A stretch of 64,000 bases of DNA from Streptomyces fodineus (GCF_001735805.1 NZ_CP017248.1:6696001-6760000); one strand, 5' to 3'. Counted from the first letter of the stretch, positions 1 through 9,787 are shown. Made by a program: numbers and translations. Notes: a model not told the origin generated them from the sequence alone.

Positions 1-450
1 GTGGTCGACGAGCGGCTGCGCACCCGCGACCCCGACATCTACGCCGCCGGTGACGTGGCGAACTTCCCGCTCGAACTCTTCGGCACCAGGGTCCGGGTCG
101 AGCACTGGGCCAACGCGCTGAACGGCGGCCCGGCGGCGGCCCGCTCGATGCTCGGCCAGGACGTCACCTACGACCGCGTGCCCTACTTCTTCACCGACCA
201 GTACGACCTGGGGATGGAGTACAGCGGCTGGGCGCCGGCCGGGTCGTACGACGAGGTGGTGATCCGGGGTGACGCCGGGAAGCGGGAGTTCATCGCGTTC
301 TGGGTGAAGGAGCAACGCGTGCTCGCCGGGATGAACGTGAACGTGTGGGATGTCACAGAGCAGATCCAGAAACTGATCCGCTCCAAGGCCCGGGTGGACA
401 CGGAGGCGCTGGCCGACCCGCACGTACCGCTGGACAGCCTCGCGCCCTGA
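1..450 (+). CDS. FAD/NAD(P)-dependent oxidoreductase, C-terminal part (5' end outside window)
   Basis: The last 149 residues of a pyridine-nucleotide-disulphide oxidoreductase. The motif DPDIYAAGDVA near the visible start is the second FAD-binding signature, whose Asp contacts the FAD ribityl chain. It is followed by a reductase C-terminal domain rich in Trp/Tyr, as in ferredoxin- or rubredoxin-reductase and AIF-like proteins. The reading frame is open from base 1, so the N-terminal FAD and NAD(P) Rossmann folds are missing. The electron partner cannot be told from this fragment. It ends 56 bp before dnaG on the same strand. Confidence 0.85.
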   Translation: MVDERLRTRDPDIYAAGDVANFPLELFGTRVRVEHWANALNGGPAAARSMLGQDVTYDRVPYFFTDQYDLGMEYSGWAPAGSYDEVVIRGDAGKREFIAFWVKEQRVLAGMNVNVWDVTEQIQKLIRSKARVDTEALADPHVPLDSLAP

Positions 451-506
451 CCACCGGGAACACCGGGAACAGCGGGGCTGTCGGTGCACCCCCGTAGAAT
501 CACCTC

Positions 507-2408
507 GTGGCAGGACGGATCAACGACGAGGACGTGAAGGCGGTACGGGACGCGGTCCCGATCGACGCCGTGGTCTCCGAGTACCTCCAGCTGCGCAACG
601 CGGGCGGCGGCAATCTGAAGGGCCTGTGCCCGTTCCACGACGAGAAGTCGCCGTCCTTCCAGGTCAGCCCGAGCAAGGGACTCTTCCACTGCTTCGGCTG
701 CCAGGAGGGCGGCGACACCATCACCTTCGTGATGAAGGTGGACCACCTCTCCTTCTCGGAGGCGGTCGAGCGCCTGGCCGCGCAGGCCGGCATCACGCTG
801 CGCTACGAGGAGGGCGGGTACAACCCGGCCCACCAGCGCGGCGAGCGCATCCGCCTGGTCGAGGCGCACAAGATCGCCGCGCAGTGGTACGCCGAGCAGC
901 TCGCCACCAGCCCCGAGGCCGACACCGGCCGGATCTTCCTCGCCGAGCGCGGCTTCGACCAGGCCGCCGCCGTCCACTTCGGCGTCGGCTACAGCCCCCA
1001 GGGCTGGGACCACCTCACCCGCTATCTGCGCGGCAAGGGCTTCACCGACAAGGAGCTGATCCTCTCCGGGCTCTCCCAGGAGGGCCGGCGCGGACCCATC
1101 GACCGCTTCCGGGGCCGCCTGATGTGGCCGATCCGGGACATCGGCGGCGAGGTCGTCGGCTTCGGCGCGAGGAAGCTCTACGAGGCGGACAACGGCCCCA
1201 AGTACCTCAACACCCCCGAAACGGCGATCTACAAGAAATCACAGGTCCTGTACGGCATCGACCTGGCGAAGAAGGACATCGCCAAGGCCAGCCGCGCGGT
1301 CGTGGTCGAGGGCTACACCGATGTCATGGCCTGCCACCTCGCCGGGGTGACGACCGCGATCGCGACCTGCGGTACGGCCTTCGGCGGCGAGCACATCAAG
1401 ATCCTCCGCCGCCTGCTGATGGACAACGGCTCGGCCCGCGTGATCTTCACCTTCGACGGCGACGCGGCCGGGCAGAAGGCCGCCCTGCGCGCCTTCGAGG
1501 ACGACCAGAAGTTCGCCGCCGAGACCTACATCGCCATCGCGCCGGACGGCATGGACCCGTGCGAGCTGCGCCTCGCGAAGGGCGACGAGGCGGTGGCGGA
1601 CCTGGCCGAACCGCGCACGCCGCTCTTCGAGTTCGCGCTGCGCCAGATCGTCAGCCGCTACGACCTCGACACCCCGGCGGGCCGGGCGGCGGCGCTGGAC
1701 GAGGCGGCGCCGATCGTGGCCCGCATCAAGAACAGCGGCGCCCAGCACGAGGTCGCCGTCGAACTGGCCGGCATGCTCGGCATCCTCGACACCCAGTTCG
1801 TGGTCCGGCGCGTTGCCCAGCTGGCCCGCTGGGCCCGGGAAGGCAAGGGCCCGCAGCAGGGCCGTCCCCGCGCGGCCGACCAGCAGTGGCAGGCCGCCCC
1901 GCGCCCGACGAACTCCGGCCCGGCCCTCACCCTGCGCAACCCCGTCTACGCCGCCGAGCGTGAACTGCTCAAACTCGCCCTCCAGCGCCCCGAGTTGGTC
2001 TCCCCGGCCTTCGACGCCTACGGCGTGGACGAGTTCACCGCGCCGCCCTACGCCGCCGTGCGCCAGACGATCGCCGAGGCGGGCGGCGCCGAGTACGGCG
2101 TATCCGACCCGCAGGAGTATCTGGTCCGGGTCCGCGAGGCCGCGCCGGACGACACCGCCCGCGCGATGGTCACCGAGCTGGCCGTGGAGCCGATCCTGCG
2201 CCGCACGGTGGACGAGACCTACGCCGGCACGGTCCTGGTCCAGATCCGCCGCCGCGCCGTCGAGCGCCGCATCCACGACATCCAGTCCCAGCTGACCCGC
2301 CTCGCCACCGGCGGCGACCCCACCCAGCTGGCCGCCGTGCAGAACGAGATGTGGGTCCTCCAGCAGTACGACCAGGCGCTGCGGGAGCGGGGGGCGGAGG
2401 CGCTGTAG
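507..2408 (+). CDS. dnaG: DNA primase DnaG
   Basis: Makes RNA primers for the replisome. The 633 residues match the family length. An N-terminal CHC2 zinc finger is visible (C41, H44, C62, C65, within CPFHDEKSPS...HCFGC). A Toprim catalytic core follows, with VVVEGYTDVM supplying the conserved Glu and FDGDAAG the Asp residues. The C-terminal DnaB-interaction region has the long charged helices expected. The GTG start at 507 lies directly before AGRINDEDV, the usual N-terminus. It is followed on the same strand, after a 237-bp gap, by an HrdA-like sigma factor. Confidence 0.97.
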   Translation: MAGRINDEDVKAVRDAVPIDAVVSEYLQLRNAGGGNLKGLCPFHDEKSPSFQVSPSKGLFHCFGCQEGGDTITFVMKVDHLSFSEAVERLAAQAGITLRYEEGGYNPAHQRGERIRLVEAHKIAAQWYAEQLATSPEADTGRIFLAERGFDQAAAVHFGVGYSPQGWDHLTRYLRGKGFTDKELILSGLSQEGRRGPIDRFRGRLMWPIRDIGGEVVGFGARKLYEADNGPKYLNTPETAIYKKSQVLYGIDLAKKDIAKASRAVVVEGYTDVMACHLAGVTTAIATCGTAFGGEHIKILRRLLMDNGSARVIFTFDGDAAGQKAALRAFEDDQKFAAETYIAIAPDGMDPCELRLAKGDEAVADLAEPRTPLFEFALRQIVSRYDLDTPAGRAAALDEAAPIVARIKNSGAQHEVAVELAGMLGILDTQFVVRRVAQLARWAREGKGPQQGRPRAADQQWQAAPRPTNSGPALTLRNPVYAAERELLKLALQRPELVSPAFDAYGVDEFTAPPYAAVRQTIAEAGGAEYGVSDPQEYLVRVREAAPDDTARAMVTELAVEPILRRTVDETYAGTVLVQIRRRAVERRIHDIQSQLTRLATGGDPTQLAAVQNEMWVLQQYDQALRERGAEAL

Positions 2409-2645
2409 GAGCGCCTGTTCGACTCGTCGCTGTCGTACGGCACGAACTCCCGCGTTCTTTCGCGCGGATCACCAACCGGTCACGGAACGGATGCAAAAAG
2501 TCACCGCACGCCCCTCGTGGCGGGGATGTGTCGTACTCCACACTGGGTGCGGTGCCCGAGTCCTCGGAGCGCAGGCCGTCGACTCTCCGCTTCCGAAGCA
2601 CCGCTGCCGCAGCCGACGGCAGCGATCATCCTGGAGGTCGCCCCC

Positions 2646-3806
2646 GTGCAGACCCAGACCGTCACCCAGACCGACAGCGCCACCGGTACCACGGCGGACG
2701 AGCCGGACGCGGAGTCGGACGTCCTCACGGCCGTGCCCCCGCAGGGCCGTGCCGCCCTCCACCCGGAGGCGGCGTCCGCCGAGCCGGCGGAACCGCCCGC
2801 GGAAGCGCTCACGGGCGAGCCCGAGGAGGACGGTGAACCACTGGAAGCCGCCGAGCCCGTCGAGCCACCGGCCGCGGTCCGGACCGACACAGGTGGACCC
2901 TCGGCCGACCTGTTCCGCCAGTACCTGCGCGAGATCGGCCGTATCCCGCTGCTCACCGCCGCCGAGGAGGTCGAACTCGCCCGCCGGGTGGAGGCCGGCC
3001 TGTTCGCCGAGGAGAAGCTGAGCAACACCCCTGACCTGGACAATGAGTTGACGCTCGACCTGGACCGGCTCGTGGTCATGGGGCGCATGGCCAAGCGGCG
3101 GCTCATCGAGGCCAACCTGCGGCTCGTCGTCTCCGTCGCCAAGCGGTACATCGGCCGTGGCCTGACCATGCTCGACCTGGTCCAGGAGGGCAACCTGGGG
3201 CTGATCCGGGCGGTGGAGAAGTTCGACTACGCCCGCGGCTACAAGTTCTCGACGTACGCCACCTGGTGGATCCGCCAGGCCATGTCCCGGGCCCTGGCCG
3301 ACCAGGCCCGCACCATCCGTGTCCCGGTCCATGTGGTCGAGCTGATCAACCGGGTCGTCCGGGTGCAGCGGCGCATGCTGCAGGAGCGGGGGTACGAGCC
3401 GACGCCCGAAGAGGTCGCCGCGCACCTCGACCTGCCGCCCGAGCGGGTCTCCGAAGTCCTGCGGCTGGCCCAGGAACCGGTCTCGCTGCACGCCCCGGTC
3501 GGCGAGGAGGACGATGTGGCCCTCGGCGACCTGATCGAGGACGGCGACGCGGCGAGCCCCGTGGAGTCCGCCGCGTTCCTCCTGCTCAGGCAGCATCTGG
3601 AGGCTGTCCTGTCCACGCTGGGCGAGCGGGAGCGGAAGGTCGTCCAGCTGCGCTACGGCCTCATCGACGGCCGGCCCCGCACGCTGGAGGAGATAGGCCG
3701 GCTGTTCGGGGTGACCCGGGAGCGGATACGGCAGATCGAGTCCAAGACCCTGAACAAGCTCCGGGATCACGCATTCGCGGATCAGCTGAGGGGGTACCTG
3801 GACTGA
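2646..3806 (+). CDS. hrdA: Principal-type RNA polymerase sigma factor (HrdA-like)
   Basis: A sigma-70 protein of 386 residues. The order is a low-complexity acidic/proline N-terminus (about 1-80), region 1.2 (DLFRQYLREIGRIPLL), regions 2.1-2.4 (from LIEANLRLVVSVAKRY through FSTYATWWIRQA), region 3 and the region 4.2 helix-turn-helix (GVTRERIRQIESKTLNKLR). It should recognise HrdB-like -35/-10 promoters. The GTG at 2646 was chosen because a strong GGAGG lies about 9 bases upstream; longer in-frame starts add a non-conserved leader. Adjacency to dnaG, recalled for hrdA in S. coelicolor, supports HrdA over HrdC or HrdD. Confidence 0.88.
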   Translation: MQTQTVTQTDSATGTTADEPDAESDVLTAVPPQGRAALHPEAASAEPAEPPAEALTGEPEEDGEPLEAAEPVEPPAAVRTDTGGPSADLFRQYLREIGRIPLLTAAEEVELARRVEAGLFAEEKLSNTPDLDNELTLDLDRLVVMGRMAKRRLIEANLRLVVSVAKRYIGRGLTMLDLVQEGNLGLIRAVEKFDYARGYKFSTYATWWIRQAMSRALADQARTIRVPVHVVELINRVVRVQRRMLQERGYEPTPEEVAAHLDLPPERVSEVLRLAQEPVSLHAPVGEEDDVALGDLIEDGDAASPVESAAFLLLRQHLEAVLSTLGERERKVVQLRYGLIDGRPRTLEEIGRLFGVTRERIRQIESKTLNKLRDHAFADQLRGYLD

Positions 3807-3836
3807 AAGGGGGGCCGCCTTCCGGCGGCCCCCCTT
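3807..3836. terminator. Bidirectional intrinsic terminator between convergent genes
   Basis: A hairpin with an AAGGGGGGCCGCC arm, a TTCC loop and a perfectly complementary arm. It sits 1 bp after the hrdA stop and 15 bp from the end of the convergent ABC exporter gene, so it can serve both strands. Confidence 0.85.
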
Positions 3837-3850
3837 CGCCTGGTCCAGCT

Positions 3851-5779
3851 CTAGTCCACCTCGGCCACAGCCTGCGCGAACTGGGCCTTGTACAGGCGGG
3901 CGTAGGCTCCGTCGGCCTCCAACAGGTCCGTGTGCGCGCCCTGTTCGACGATCGAGCCGTTCTCCATCACCAGGATCGTGTCGGCGTCCCGGATCGTCGA
4001 CAGCCGGTGCGCGATGACGAACGAGGTACGGCCGTGCGCCAGCTTGGCCATCGCCTTCTGGATCAGGACCTCCGTGCGGGTGTCGACCGAGCTCGTCGCC
4101 TCGTCGAGGACCAGGATCGTCGGGTCGGACAGGAACGCCCGCGCGATGGTGATGAGCTGCTTCTCACCGGCGCTGACGCCCGTGCCCTCGTCGTCGATCA
4201 CGGTGTCGTACCCGTCGGGGAGCGTACGCACGAACCGGTCCGCGTGGGCCGCCCGCGCGGCCTCCTCGATCTCGCCCCGGGTGACCTCCCTCGACGCGCC
4301 GTACGCGATGTTCTCCGCGATCGTGCCGCCGAACAGCCAGGTGTCCTGCAGCACCATGCCGATCCCGGACCGGAGTTCGTCCCGGGACATCTTCCGGATG
4401 TCGACCCCGTCCAGGGTGATCCGGCCCCCCGACACGTCGTAGAACCGCATCAGCAGGTTGACCAGCGTGGTCTTGCCGGCGCCCGTCGGGCCGACGATCG
4501 CCACCGTGTGACCGGGCTCGACGGTCAGCGACAGGTCCTCGATCAGCGGCTTGTCGGGGTCGTACCGGAAGGACACGTGCTCCAGCCGCATCCGACCGCG
4601 CAGCTCCGCGGGCCGCTCGCCCGGCACCGGATCCGCCTCCTGCTCCTCCGCGTCCAGGAGTTCGAAGATCCGCTCGGCCGAGGCGACACCGGACTGCACC
4701 AGGTTCGCCATCGACGCGACCTGCGTCAGCGGCATCGAGAACTGCCGCGAGTACTGGATGAAGGCCTGCACGTCACCGATGGAGAGCGAGCCGGACGCCA
4801 CCCGCAGGCCGCCGACGACCGCCACCAGGACGTAGTTCAGGTTCGAGACGAACATCATCAGCGGCTGCATGACACCGCTGTTGAACTGCGCCTTGAACGC
4901 GGCCTGGTACAGCGCCTCGTTCTGCTCGGCGAACTGCTTCGCCGACTCCTCCTGCCGGCCGAAGACCTTCACCAGGGTGTGCCCGGTGTACATCTCCTCG
5001 ACGTGGGCGTTCAGTTTGCCGGTGGAGCGCCACTGCTGCACGAAGTGCGGCTGCGACCGCTTGCCGACCCGGGTGGCCACGAGGAACGACAGCGGCACGG
5101 TGACCAGCGCGACCAGCGCCAGGATCCAGGAGACGTAGAACATCATGGCGAGCACGCCGATGATGGTGAGCAGCGAGTTGATCAGCTGGCCCATCGACTG
5201 CTGGAGCGTCTGCCCGATGTTGTCGATGTCGTTGGTCGCGCGGGAGAGCACCTCGCCGCGCTGGCGCTTGTCGAAGTACGACAGCGGCAGCCGCGACAGC
5301 TTCGCCTGCACCGACTCGCGCATCCGGTACATCGTGCGGTTCACGGCCCGGTTGACCAGCCGGGTCGCCACCGCCATCAGCAGGCCGGCGACCAGGAACG
5401 TACAGAGCGCGAGCAGCAGGATGTTCCCCACGGCACCGAAGTCGATGCCCTTGCCCGGCGTGAAGTCGGTGCTCTTCAGCATGTCCGCGATGGAGCCCTT
5501 GCCATGGGCCCGCATCTGGTCGAGGACCTGCTGCTTGGTGGCCCCGGCCGGCATCTGCCGGCCGATGATGCCGGCGAAGACCAGGTCGGTGGCCCTGCCG
5601 AGGATCTTCGGGCCGATCACGCTCAGGGTCACGCTGACGACCACGCACAGCAACAGGCCGTAGATCGTGAGCCGTTCCGGTTTGAAGAGGGAGACGAGCC
5701 GTTTGCCCGATCCCTTGAAGTCCATCGAGCGCTGGTCGGGGCCGCCCCCGGCCATCATGCGTCCCATGGGCCCGGCCAT
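3851..5779 (-). CDS. ABC exporter half-transporter (catalytically competent subunit)
   Basis: A 642-residue fused membrane and ATPase subunit. A six-helix type IV exporter domain occupies about residues 40-370. The nucleotide-binding domain follows, with Walker A GPTGAGKTT, signature VSAGEKQL and Walker B ILVLDEATSSVD, which has the catalytic Glu. Its start overlaps the stop of the upstream exporter gene by one base (TGATG), so the two are co-translated. It probably forms a heterodimer with that protein to export lipid, peptide or drug. The substrate is unknown. Confidence 0.93.
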   Translation of the reverse strand: MAGPMGRMMAGGGPDQRSMDFKGSGKRLVSLFKPERLTIYGLLLCVVVSVTLSVIGPKILGRATDLVFAGIIGRQMPAGATKQQVLDQMRAHGKGSIADMLKSTDFTPGKGIDFGAVGNILLLALCTFLVAGLLMAVATRLVNRAVNRTMYRMRESVQAKLSRLPLSYFDKRQRGEVLSRATNDIDNIGQTLQQSMGQLINSLLTIIGVLAMMFYVSWILALVALVTVPLSFLVATRVGKRSQPHFVQQWRSTGKLNAHVEEMYTGHTLVKVFGRQEESAKQFAEQNEALYQAAFKAQFNSGVMQPLMMFVSNLNYVLVAVVGGLRVASGSLSIGDVQAFIQYSRQFSMPLTQVASMANLVQSGVASAERIFELLDAEEQEADPVPGERPAELRGRMRLEHVSFRYDPDKPLIEDLSLTVEPGHTVAIVGPTGAGKTTLVNLLMRFYDVSGGRITLDGVDIRKMSRDELRSGIGMVLQDTWLFGGTIAENIAYGASREVTRGEIEEAARAAHADRFVRTLPDGYDTVIDDEGTGVSAGEKQLITIARAFLSDPTILVLDEATSSVDTRTEVLIQKAMAKLAHGRTSFVIAHRLSTIRDADTILVMENGSIVEQGAHTDLLEADGAYARLYKAQFAQAVAEVD

Positions 5780-7512
5780 CAGGCAGCCTCCGCTTCCGTC
5801 AGCTGGGAGAGCACGATCTCCCGGTAGGTCTCGTTGCCCGCCATCAGCTCCCGGTGCCGGCCGGAGCCGACGACCCGGCCCTCGTCCAGCACGATGATCC
5901 GGTCGGCTTCCCGGATGGTCGCCACCCGCTGGGCGACGATGACGACGGTGGCCTCGGCGGTCTCCCGGGCGAGCGCGGTGCGCAGCGCCGCGTCGGTGGC
6001 GTAGTCGAGGGCCGAGAAGGAGTCGTCGAAGAGGTAGATCTCCGGGCGCTGCACCAGGGTGCGGGCGATGGCGAGGCGCTGGCGCTGGCCGCCGGAGACG
6101 TTCGTACCGCCCTGGGCGATCGGCGCGTTCAGGCCGCCCTCCAGTTTGCTCACGAAGTCCCTGGCCTGCGCCACCTCCAGCGCGTGCCAGAGCTCCTCGT
6201 CGGTGGCGTCCGGATTGCCGTACCGCAGGTTCGTGGCGACGGTGCCCGCGAACAGGTAGGGCTTCTGCGGCACCAGCCCGACGGTCTTCGCCAGCAGCCT
6301 CTGGTCGACCTCCTGGACGTCCACGCCGTCGACGAGGACCTCGCCCTCGGTGGCGTCGAACAGCCGCGGGACCAGCCCGAGCAGGGTCGACTTGCCGCTG
6401 CCGGTGGAACCGATGACGGCGGTCACCTCACCGGGCCGGGCCACCAGGTCGATGGACTTCAGCACCGGCTCCTCGGCACCCGGATAGCGGAAGCCGGCGC
6501 CCCGGATCTCCAGATGCCCGTGCCGGCGCAGCTCGGTGACGGGCGCGATCGGCGGAACCACGCTGGAGTCGGTCCCGAGGACCTCCTCGATGCGCTCGGC
6601 GCACACCTCGGCGCGCGGCACCATCATGAACATGAAGGTGGCCATCATCACGGACATGACGATCTGCATCAGATAGGCGAGGAACGCGGTCAGGTCGCCG
6701 ATCTGCATCCCGCCGCTGTTGATGCGGTGGGCGCCGAACCACACCACCGCGATCGACGACAGGTTCACCACGGTCATGACGATCGGGAACATCAGCGCGA
6801 GCATCCGGCCGGTGGCCAGCTGCATCTCGGTCAGGTCGCCGTTCGCCTTGCCGAACCGGCCCATCTCGTACTCGTCGCGGACGAAGGCGCGGATCACCCG
6901 GTTGCCGGTGATCTGCTCGCGCAGCACCCGGTTCACCGTGTCGAGGCGGACCTGCATCGACCGGAACAGCGGCCGCAGCCGGCGCACGATCAGCGTCACG
7001 GAGATGCCGAGCACCGGGACCACCGCCACCAGCACCCCGGACAGCGGCACATCCAGGCCGAGCGCCAGCACGATGCCGCCCACACACATGATGGGCGCCG
7101 ACACCATCAGGGTGAACGTCATCAGGGCCAGCATCTGGACCTGCTGTACGTCGTTCGTCGTACGAGTGATGAGTGAGGGCGCCCCGAAGTGACCCACCTC
7201 ACGTGAGGAGAAGGACTGCACCCGGTCGAAGACGGCACCGCGCACGTCCCGGCCGAGCGCTGAGGCGGTCCGGGCGCCGTAGTACACGGCACCGATGTTG
7301 CACACGACCTGCGCCAGCGAGATGCCGATCATCAGGGCACCGAAGGACAGGATGTACCCCGTGTCACCCTTCACGACACCGTTGTCGATGATGTGCGCGT
7401 TCAGTGTGGGCAGGTAGAGGGTGGCGCAGGTCTGCAGGAACTGCAGCAGCACCAGCAGGGCTATGGGTTTCTTGTAGGGCCTGAGATAGGTCCGCAGAAG
7501 TCGTATGAGCAC
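5779..7512 (-). CDS. ABC exporter half-transporter (partner subunit with variant Walker B)
   Basis: 577 residues with an N-terminal exporter membrane domain (about 1-310) and a nucleotide-binding domain carrying GSTGSGKST (Walker A) and VSGGQRQR (signature). The Walker B reads IYLFDDSFSALD, with Asp where the catalytic Glu normally stands. One degenerate catalytic site is typical of heterodimeric bacterial exporters, so this is probably the partner of the downstream subunit. It is the first gene of a two-gene operon. The 142 bp upstream hold no gene. Confidence 0.92.
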   Translation of the reverse strand: MLIRLLRTYLRPYKKPIALLVLLQFLQTCATLYLPTLNAHIIDNGVVKGDTGYILSFGALMIGISLAQVVCNIGAVYYGARTASALGRDVRGAVFDRVQSFSSREVGHFGAPSLITRTTNDVQQVQMLALMTFTLMVSAPIMCVGGIVLALGLDVPLSGVLVAVVPVLGISVTLIVRRLRPLFRSMQVRLDTVNRVLREQITGNRVIRAFVRDEYEMGRFGKANGDLTEMQLATGRMLALMFPIVMTVVNLSSIAVVWFGAHRINSGGMQIGDLTAFLAYLMQIVMSVMMATFMFMMVPRAEVCAERIEEVLGTDSSVVPPIAPVTELRRHGHLEIRGAGFRYPGAEEPVLKSIDLVARPGEVTAVIGSTGSGKSTLLGLVPRLFDATEGEVLVDGVDVQEVDQRLLAKTVGLVPQKPYLFAGTVATNLRYGNPDATDEELWHALEVAQARDFVSKLEGGLNAPIAQGGTNVSGGQRQRLAIARTLVQRPEIYLFDDSFSALDYATDAALRTALARETAEATVVIVAQRVATIREADRIIVLDEGRVVGSGRHRELMAGNETYREIVLSQLTEAEAA

Positions 7513-7654
7513 GCTAGGTCTCTCGGAGTCGGCGAGTGGGGGCCGGGCGGTTGCCCTTGGCCCCTATCGTCGAACACTCCACCCGCGTTACCTCAACTGA
7601 TTAACCCGACAGCGGCCCAAAGGCCGAGGGTGCCTCAGCCGAGGGCCCTACGTC

Positions 7655-9094
7655 TCACCCGCGGAACGCCCCCGGATGGGTCTGTTCCCGCACCGCCGTG
7701 AACTGCTGCCGCACCGCCTGTCCCACGGGCAGCTCGTCGCCCGGCTCCAGCACCTGCGCCGCGGCCCCCTGCCACAGCGGCGGGGTCCGTGGATCGAGTG
7801 TGCCCTGCGACACGCCGAGCGCCCAGGCCGCCTGCCGCGCCGCACCGATCGCCGCGTAGTCCGCGGGCTGCGGTACGACCACCTGCGCGCCGAACAGCGA
7901 GGGCGCCGAGGCCTGGACGGCCGGCAGCTCGGCGGCCGCGCCGAGCAGGAAGATCCGCCGCACGTCCACGCCCCGCCCGCGCAGCACGTCCAGCGCGTCG
8001 CCCAGCCCGCACAGCATGCCCTCGAACGCGGCCCGCGCCAGGTGCTCGGGCTTCATCGACTCGCGCCTGAGACCGGCGATCGTCCCGGCGGTGTGCGGCA
8101 GATTCGGCGTCCGCTCACCCTCCAGATAGGGGAGCAGGACCAGTCCGTGCGAGCCCGGCGTGGACTTCATCGCCAGCTCGGACAGGCTCTCCAGGTCCGG
8201 CAGCCCGAGGAGTTCGGCGGTGCCGCGCAGGGTCCGTACGGCGTTCAGGGTGGTGACGACCGGCAGGTGCATGCCGGTGGCGTCGGCGAGGGAGGTGATC
8301 ATCCCGGACTGGTCGGTGAGGGCTTCCGGGTGCACGGCCATCACGGACCCGGAGGCACCGAGGGACACCACCGCGTCCCCCAGCCCGATCCCGAGCCCGA
8401 ACGCGGCGGCCATCGTCTCCCCGGTGCCGGCCGAGATCAGCAGCCCCTCCGGGGTCGTACCGGCCGCGTCCGAGGGGCCGATCACCTCCGGCAGCATCGC
8501 CTGGTGGCCGAGCGCCAGCTCGACCAGGTCGGGGCGGTAGGCGCCGGTCGCGGCCGACCAGTACCCGGTGCCGGAGGCGCCGCCGCGATCGGTGGTCCTG
8601 CGCACGGGCCGCCCGAGCAGCTGCCAGACCAGCCAGTCGTGCGCCTGGAGCAGCACGGCCGTCCTGCGGGCGTTCTCCGGCTCGGTCTTCGCGAGCCAGC
8701 GCAGCTTGGTGACGGGCTGCGCGGCCGACGGTACGCACCCCACCGCCTGCGCCCAGGCCTCCCGGCCGCCCAGCGTGTCGATCAGGTCCGCCGCCGCGAC
8801 CTGCGCCCGCTTGTCGCCGCCGACCAGCGCGGGGCGCACGGTGTTGCCCTGGGCGTCCAGCGGGACCAGCGCGTTCTGCTGGGCCGACACGCCGATGGCC
8901 TGCACGCCTTCCAGCAGGCCGCCGCCGGCCGCCTCGCCGAGGGAGAGCAGCCAGGCCTGCGGGTCCACGTCGCTAGGGCGGCCCTCCACTGGATGCTGGG
9001 CGTATCCCTGCCGCAGTACGGCACCGGTGTCCATGTCGCAGACCACGATGCGAGTGAAGTCCGGTGAGCTGTCCAAGCCGGCGACTATCCCCAT
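7655..9094 (-). CDS. xylB: FGGY-family carbohydrate kinase (xylulokinase-like)
   Basis: 479 residues with the FGGY sugar-kinase fold. The N-terminal GLDSSPDFTRIVV is the phosphate-1 loop. IGVSAQQNALVPLD covers the sugar-binding strand. ISAGTGETMAAAFG and VSLGASGSV belong to the C-terminal ATP domain, and LLGAAAELPAVQ is close to the adenosine motif. The likely reaction is ATP-dependent phosphorylation of D-xylulose or a related ketose. No sugar isomerase or transporter adjoins it, so the substrate is inferred from family only. Confidence 0.85.
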   Translation of the reverse strand: MGIVAGLDSSPDFTRIVVCDMDTGAVLRQGYAQHPVEGRPSDVDPQAWLLSLGEAAGGGLLEGVQAIGVSAQQNALVPLDAQGNTVRPALVGGDKRAQVAAADLIDTLGGREAWAQAVGCVPSAAQPVTKLRWLAKTEPENARRTAVLLQAHDWLVWQLLGRPVRRTTDRGGASGTGYWSAATGAYRPDLVELALGHQAMLPEVIGPSDAAGTTPEGLLISAGTGETMAAAFGLGIGLGDAVVSLGASGSVMAVHPEALTDQSGMITSLADATGMHLPVVTTLNAVRTLRGTAELLGLPDLESLSELAMKSTPGSHGLVLLPYLEGERTPNLPHTAGTIAGLRRESMKPEHLARAAFEGMLCGLGDALDVLRGRGVDVRRIFLLGAAAELPAVQASAPSLFGAQVVVPQPADYAAIGAARQAAWALGVSQGTLDPRTPPLWQGAAAQVLEPGDELPVGQAVRQQFTAVREQTHPGAFRG

Positions 9095-9140
9095 GTGGAG
9101 AATTTTGCAGCATTCCTGCGCTTGCCACCGCCGCGGGCGC

Positions 9141-9443
9141 CTAGGTGTTACTCGTGCCCCAGTCGTCCTCGGGCGTGCCGTTCACGTTCCGCTCCCGCAG
9201 GGACCGCACTCGCTGGGCCACGGACTCGGGGACCCGGTCGACCCGGTGGCTGACCGTGTGGAAGGCCTTGCCGGCGTACCGGCGGCCCTGCTGGGCGGCG
9301 GTCTCGGCCGTGTTGCGGACGGCCGGGTTCTGCGCGATCCGCTGAGCGGACTTCTTCAGCTGCTCGTAGCGTTCGCGACCGGCCCTCGTGCCGAGTACGT
9401 AACCGAGGGCCAGTCCGGCGACGAACGTGAGCCGGTAGCGCAT
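9141..9443 (-). CDS. Small YtxH-like membrane-anchored protein
   Basis: A 100-residue protein with one N-terminal hydrophobic, glycine-rich segment (LTFVAGLALGYVLGTRAG) followed by a charged helical tail (RERYEQLKKSAQRIA...). This is the YtxH-like layout common in actinobacteria. The second ATG (9443) is preferred: AAGGAAGG lies about 9 bases before it but abuts the first ATG (9452). Function unknown; envelope or stress roles have been suggested for the family. Confidence 0.75.
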   Translation of the reverse strand: MRYRLTFVAGLALGYVLGTRAGRERYEQLKKSAQRIAQNPAVRNTAETAAQQGRRYAGKAFHTVSHRVDRVPESVAQRVRSLRERNVNGTPEDDWGTSNT

Positions 9444-9601
9444 GGCTGCCATCCTTCCTTTGCCTTGGTCTGCGGTGCGACGTGGGCGCCGGGGGAACCG
9501 ATTGGCGGAGCACCCCCCTGCTTGCGCTAATGTATGTGTCGCAGCGAGCGAGCGCCCCCTGGCGAATACCCAGGTAGGTACGTTCGATGCAAACGAGGCG
9601 A

Positions 9602-9674
9602 TCCTCCGTAGCTCAATTGGCAGAGCAGCCGGCTGTTAACCGGCAGGTTACTGGTTCGAGTCCAGTCGGGGGAG
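9602..9674 (+). tRNA. tRNA-Asn (GTT), copy 1
   Basis: 73 nt. The acceptor stem TCCTCCG pairs with CGGGGGA, and the discriminator base is G. The anticodon stem-loop is GCCGG-CTGTTAA-CCGGC with anticodon GTT, and the T loop is TTCGAGT. The 3' CCA is not encoded. Identical in sequence to the next gene. Confidence 0.97.
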
Positions 9675-9680
9675 CTTCGG

Positions 9681-9753
9681 TCCTCCGTAGCTCAATTGGC
9701 AGAGCAGCCGGCTGTTAACCGGCAGGTTACTGGTTCGAGTCCAGTCGGGGGAG
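9681..9753 (+). tRNA. tRNA-Asn (GTT), copy 2
   Basis: An exact copy of the preceding tRNA, six bases downstream, so the two are probably processed from one transcript. The 79-bp period indicates recent tandem duplication or ongoing gene conversion. No encoded CCA. Confidence 0.97.
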
Positions 9754-9764
9754 CGCACTGAACG

Positions 9765-9787
9765 AGGACCCCTTGGGGGTCCTTTTT
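9765..9787 (+). terminator. Intrinsic terminator of the tRNA-Asn transcript
   Basis: The hairpin AGGACCCC-TT-GGGGGTCCT is followed directly by a run of T (TTTTT), 12 bp after the second tRNA-Asn. Confidence 0.9.

Noticed and set aside
626..1963. Long plus-strand open frame inside dnaG, and comparable long frames opposite most genes
   Set aside because: Arg/Pro/Ala/Gly-rich low-complexity translation typical of out-of-frame high-GC DNA; the overlapping real gene has clear domains.
3266..5827. 853-residue plus-strand frame opposite the ABC exporter genes
   Set aside because: It crosses a terminator and two convincing ABC genes and shows no domain; it is an antisense shadow.
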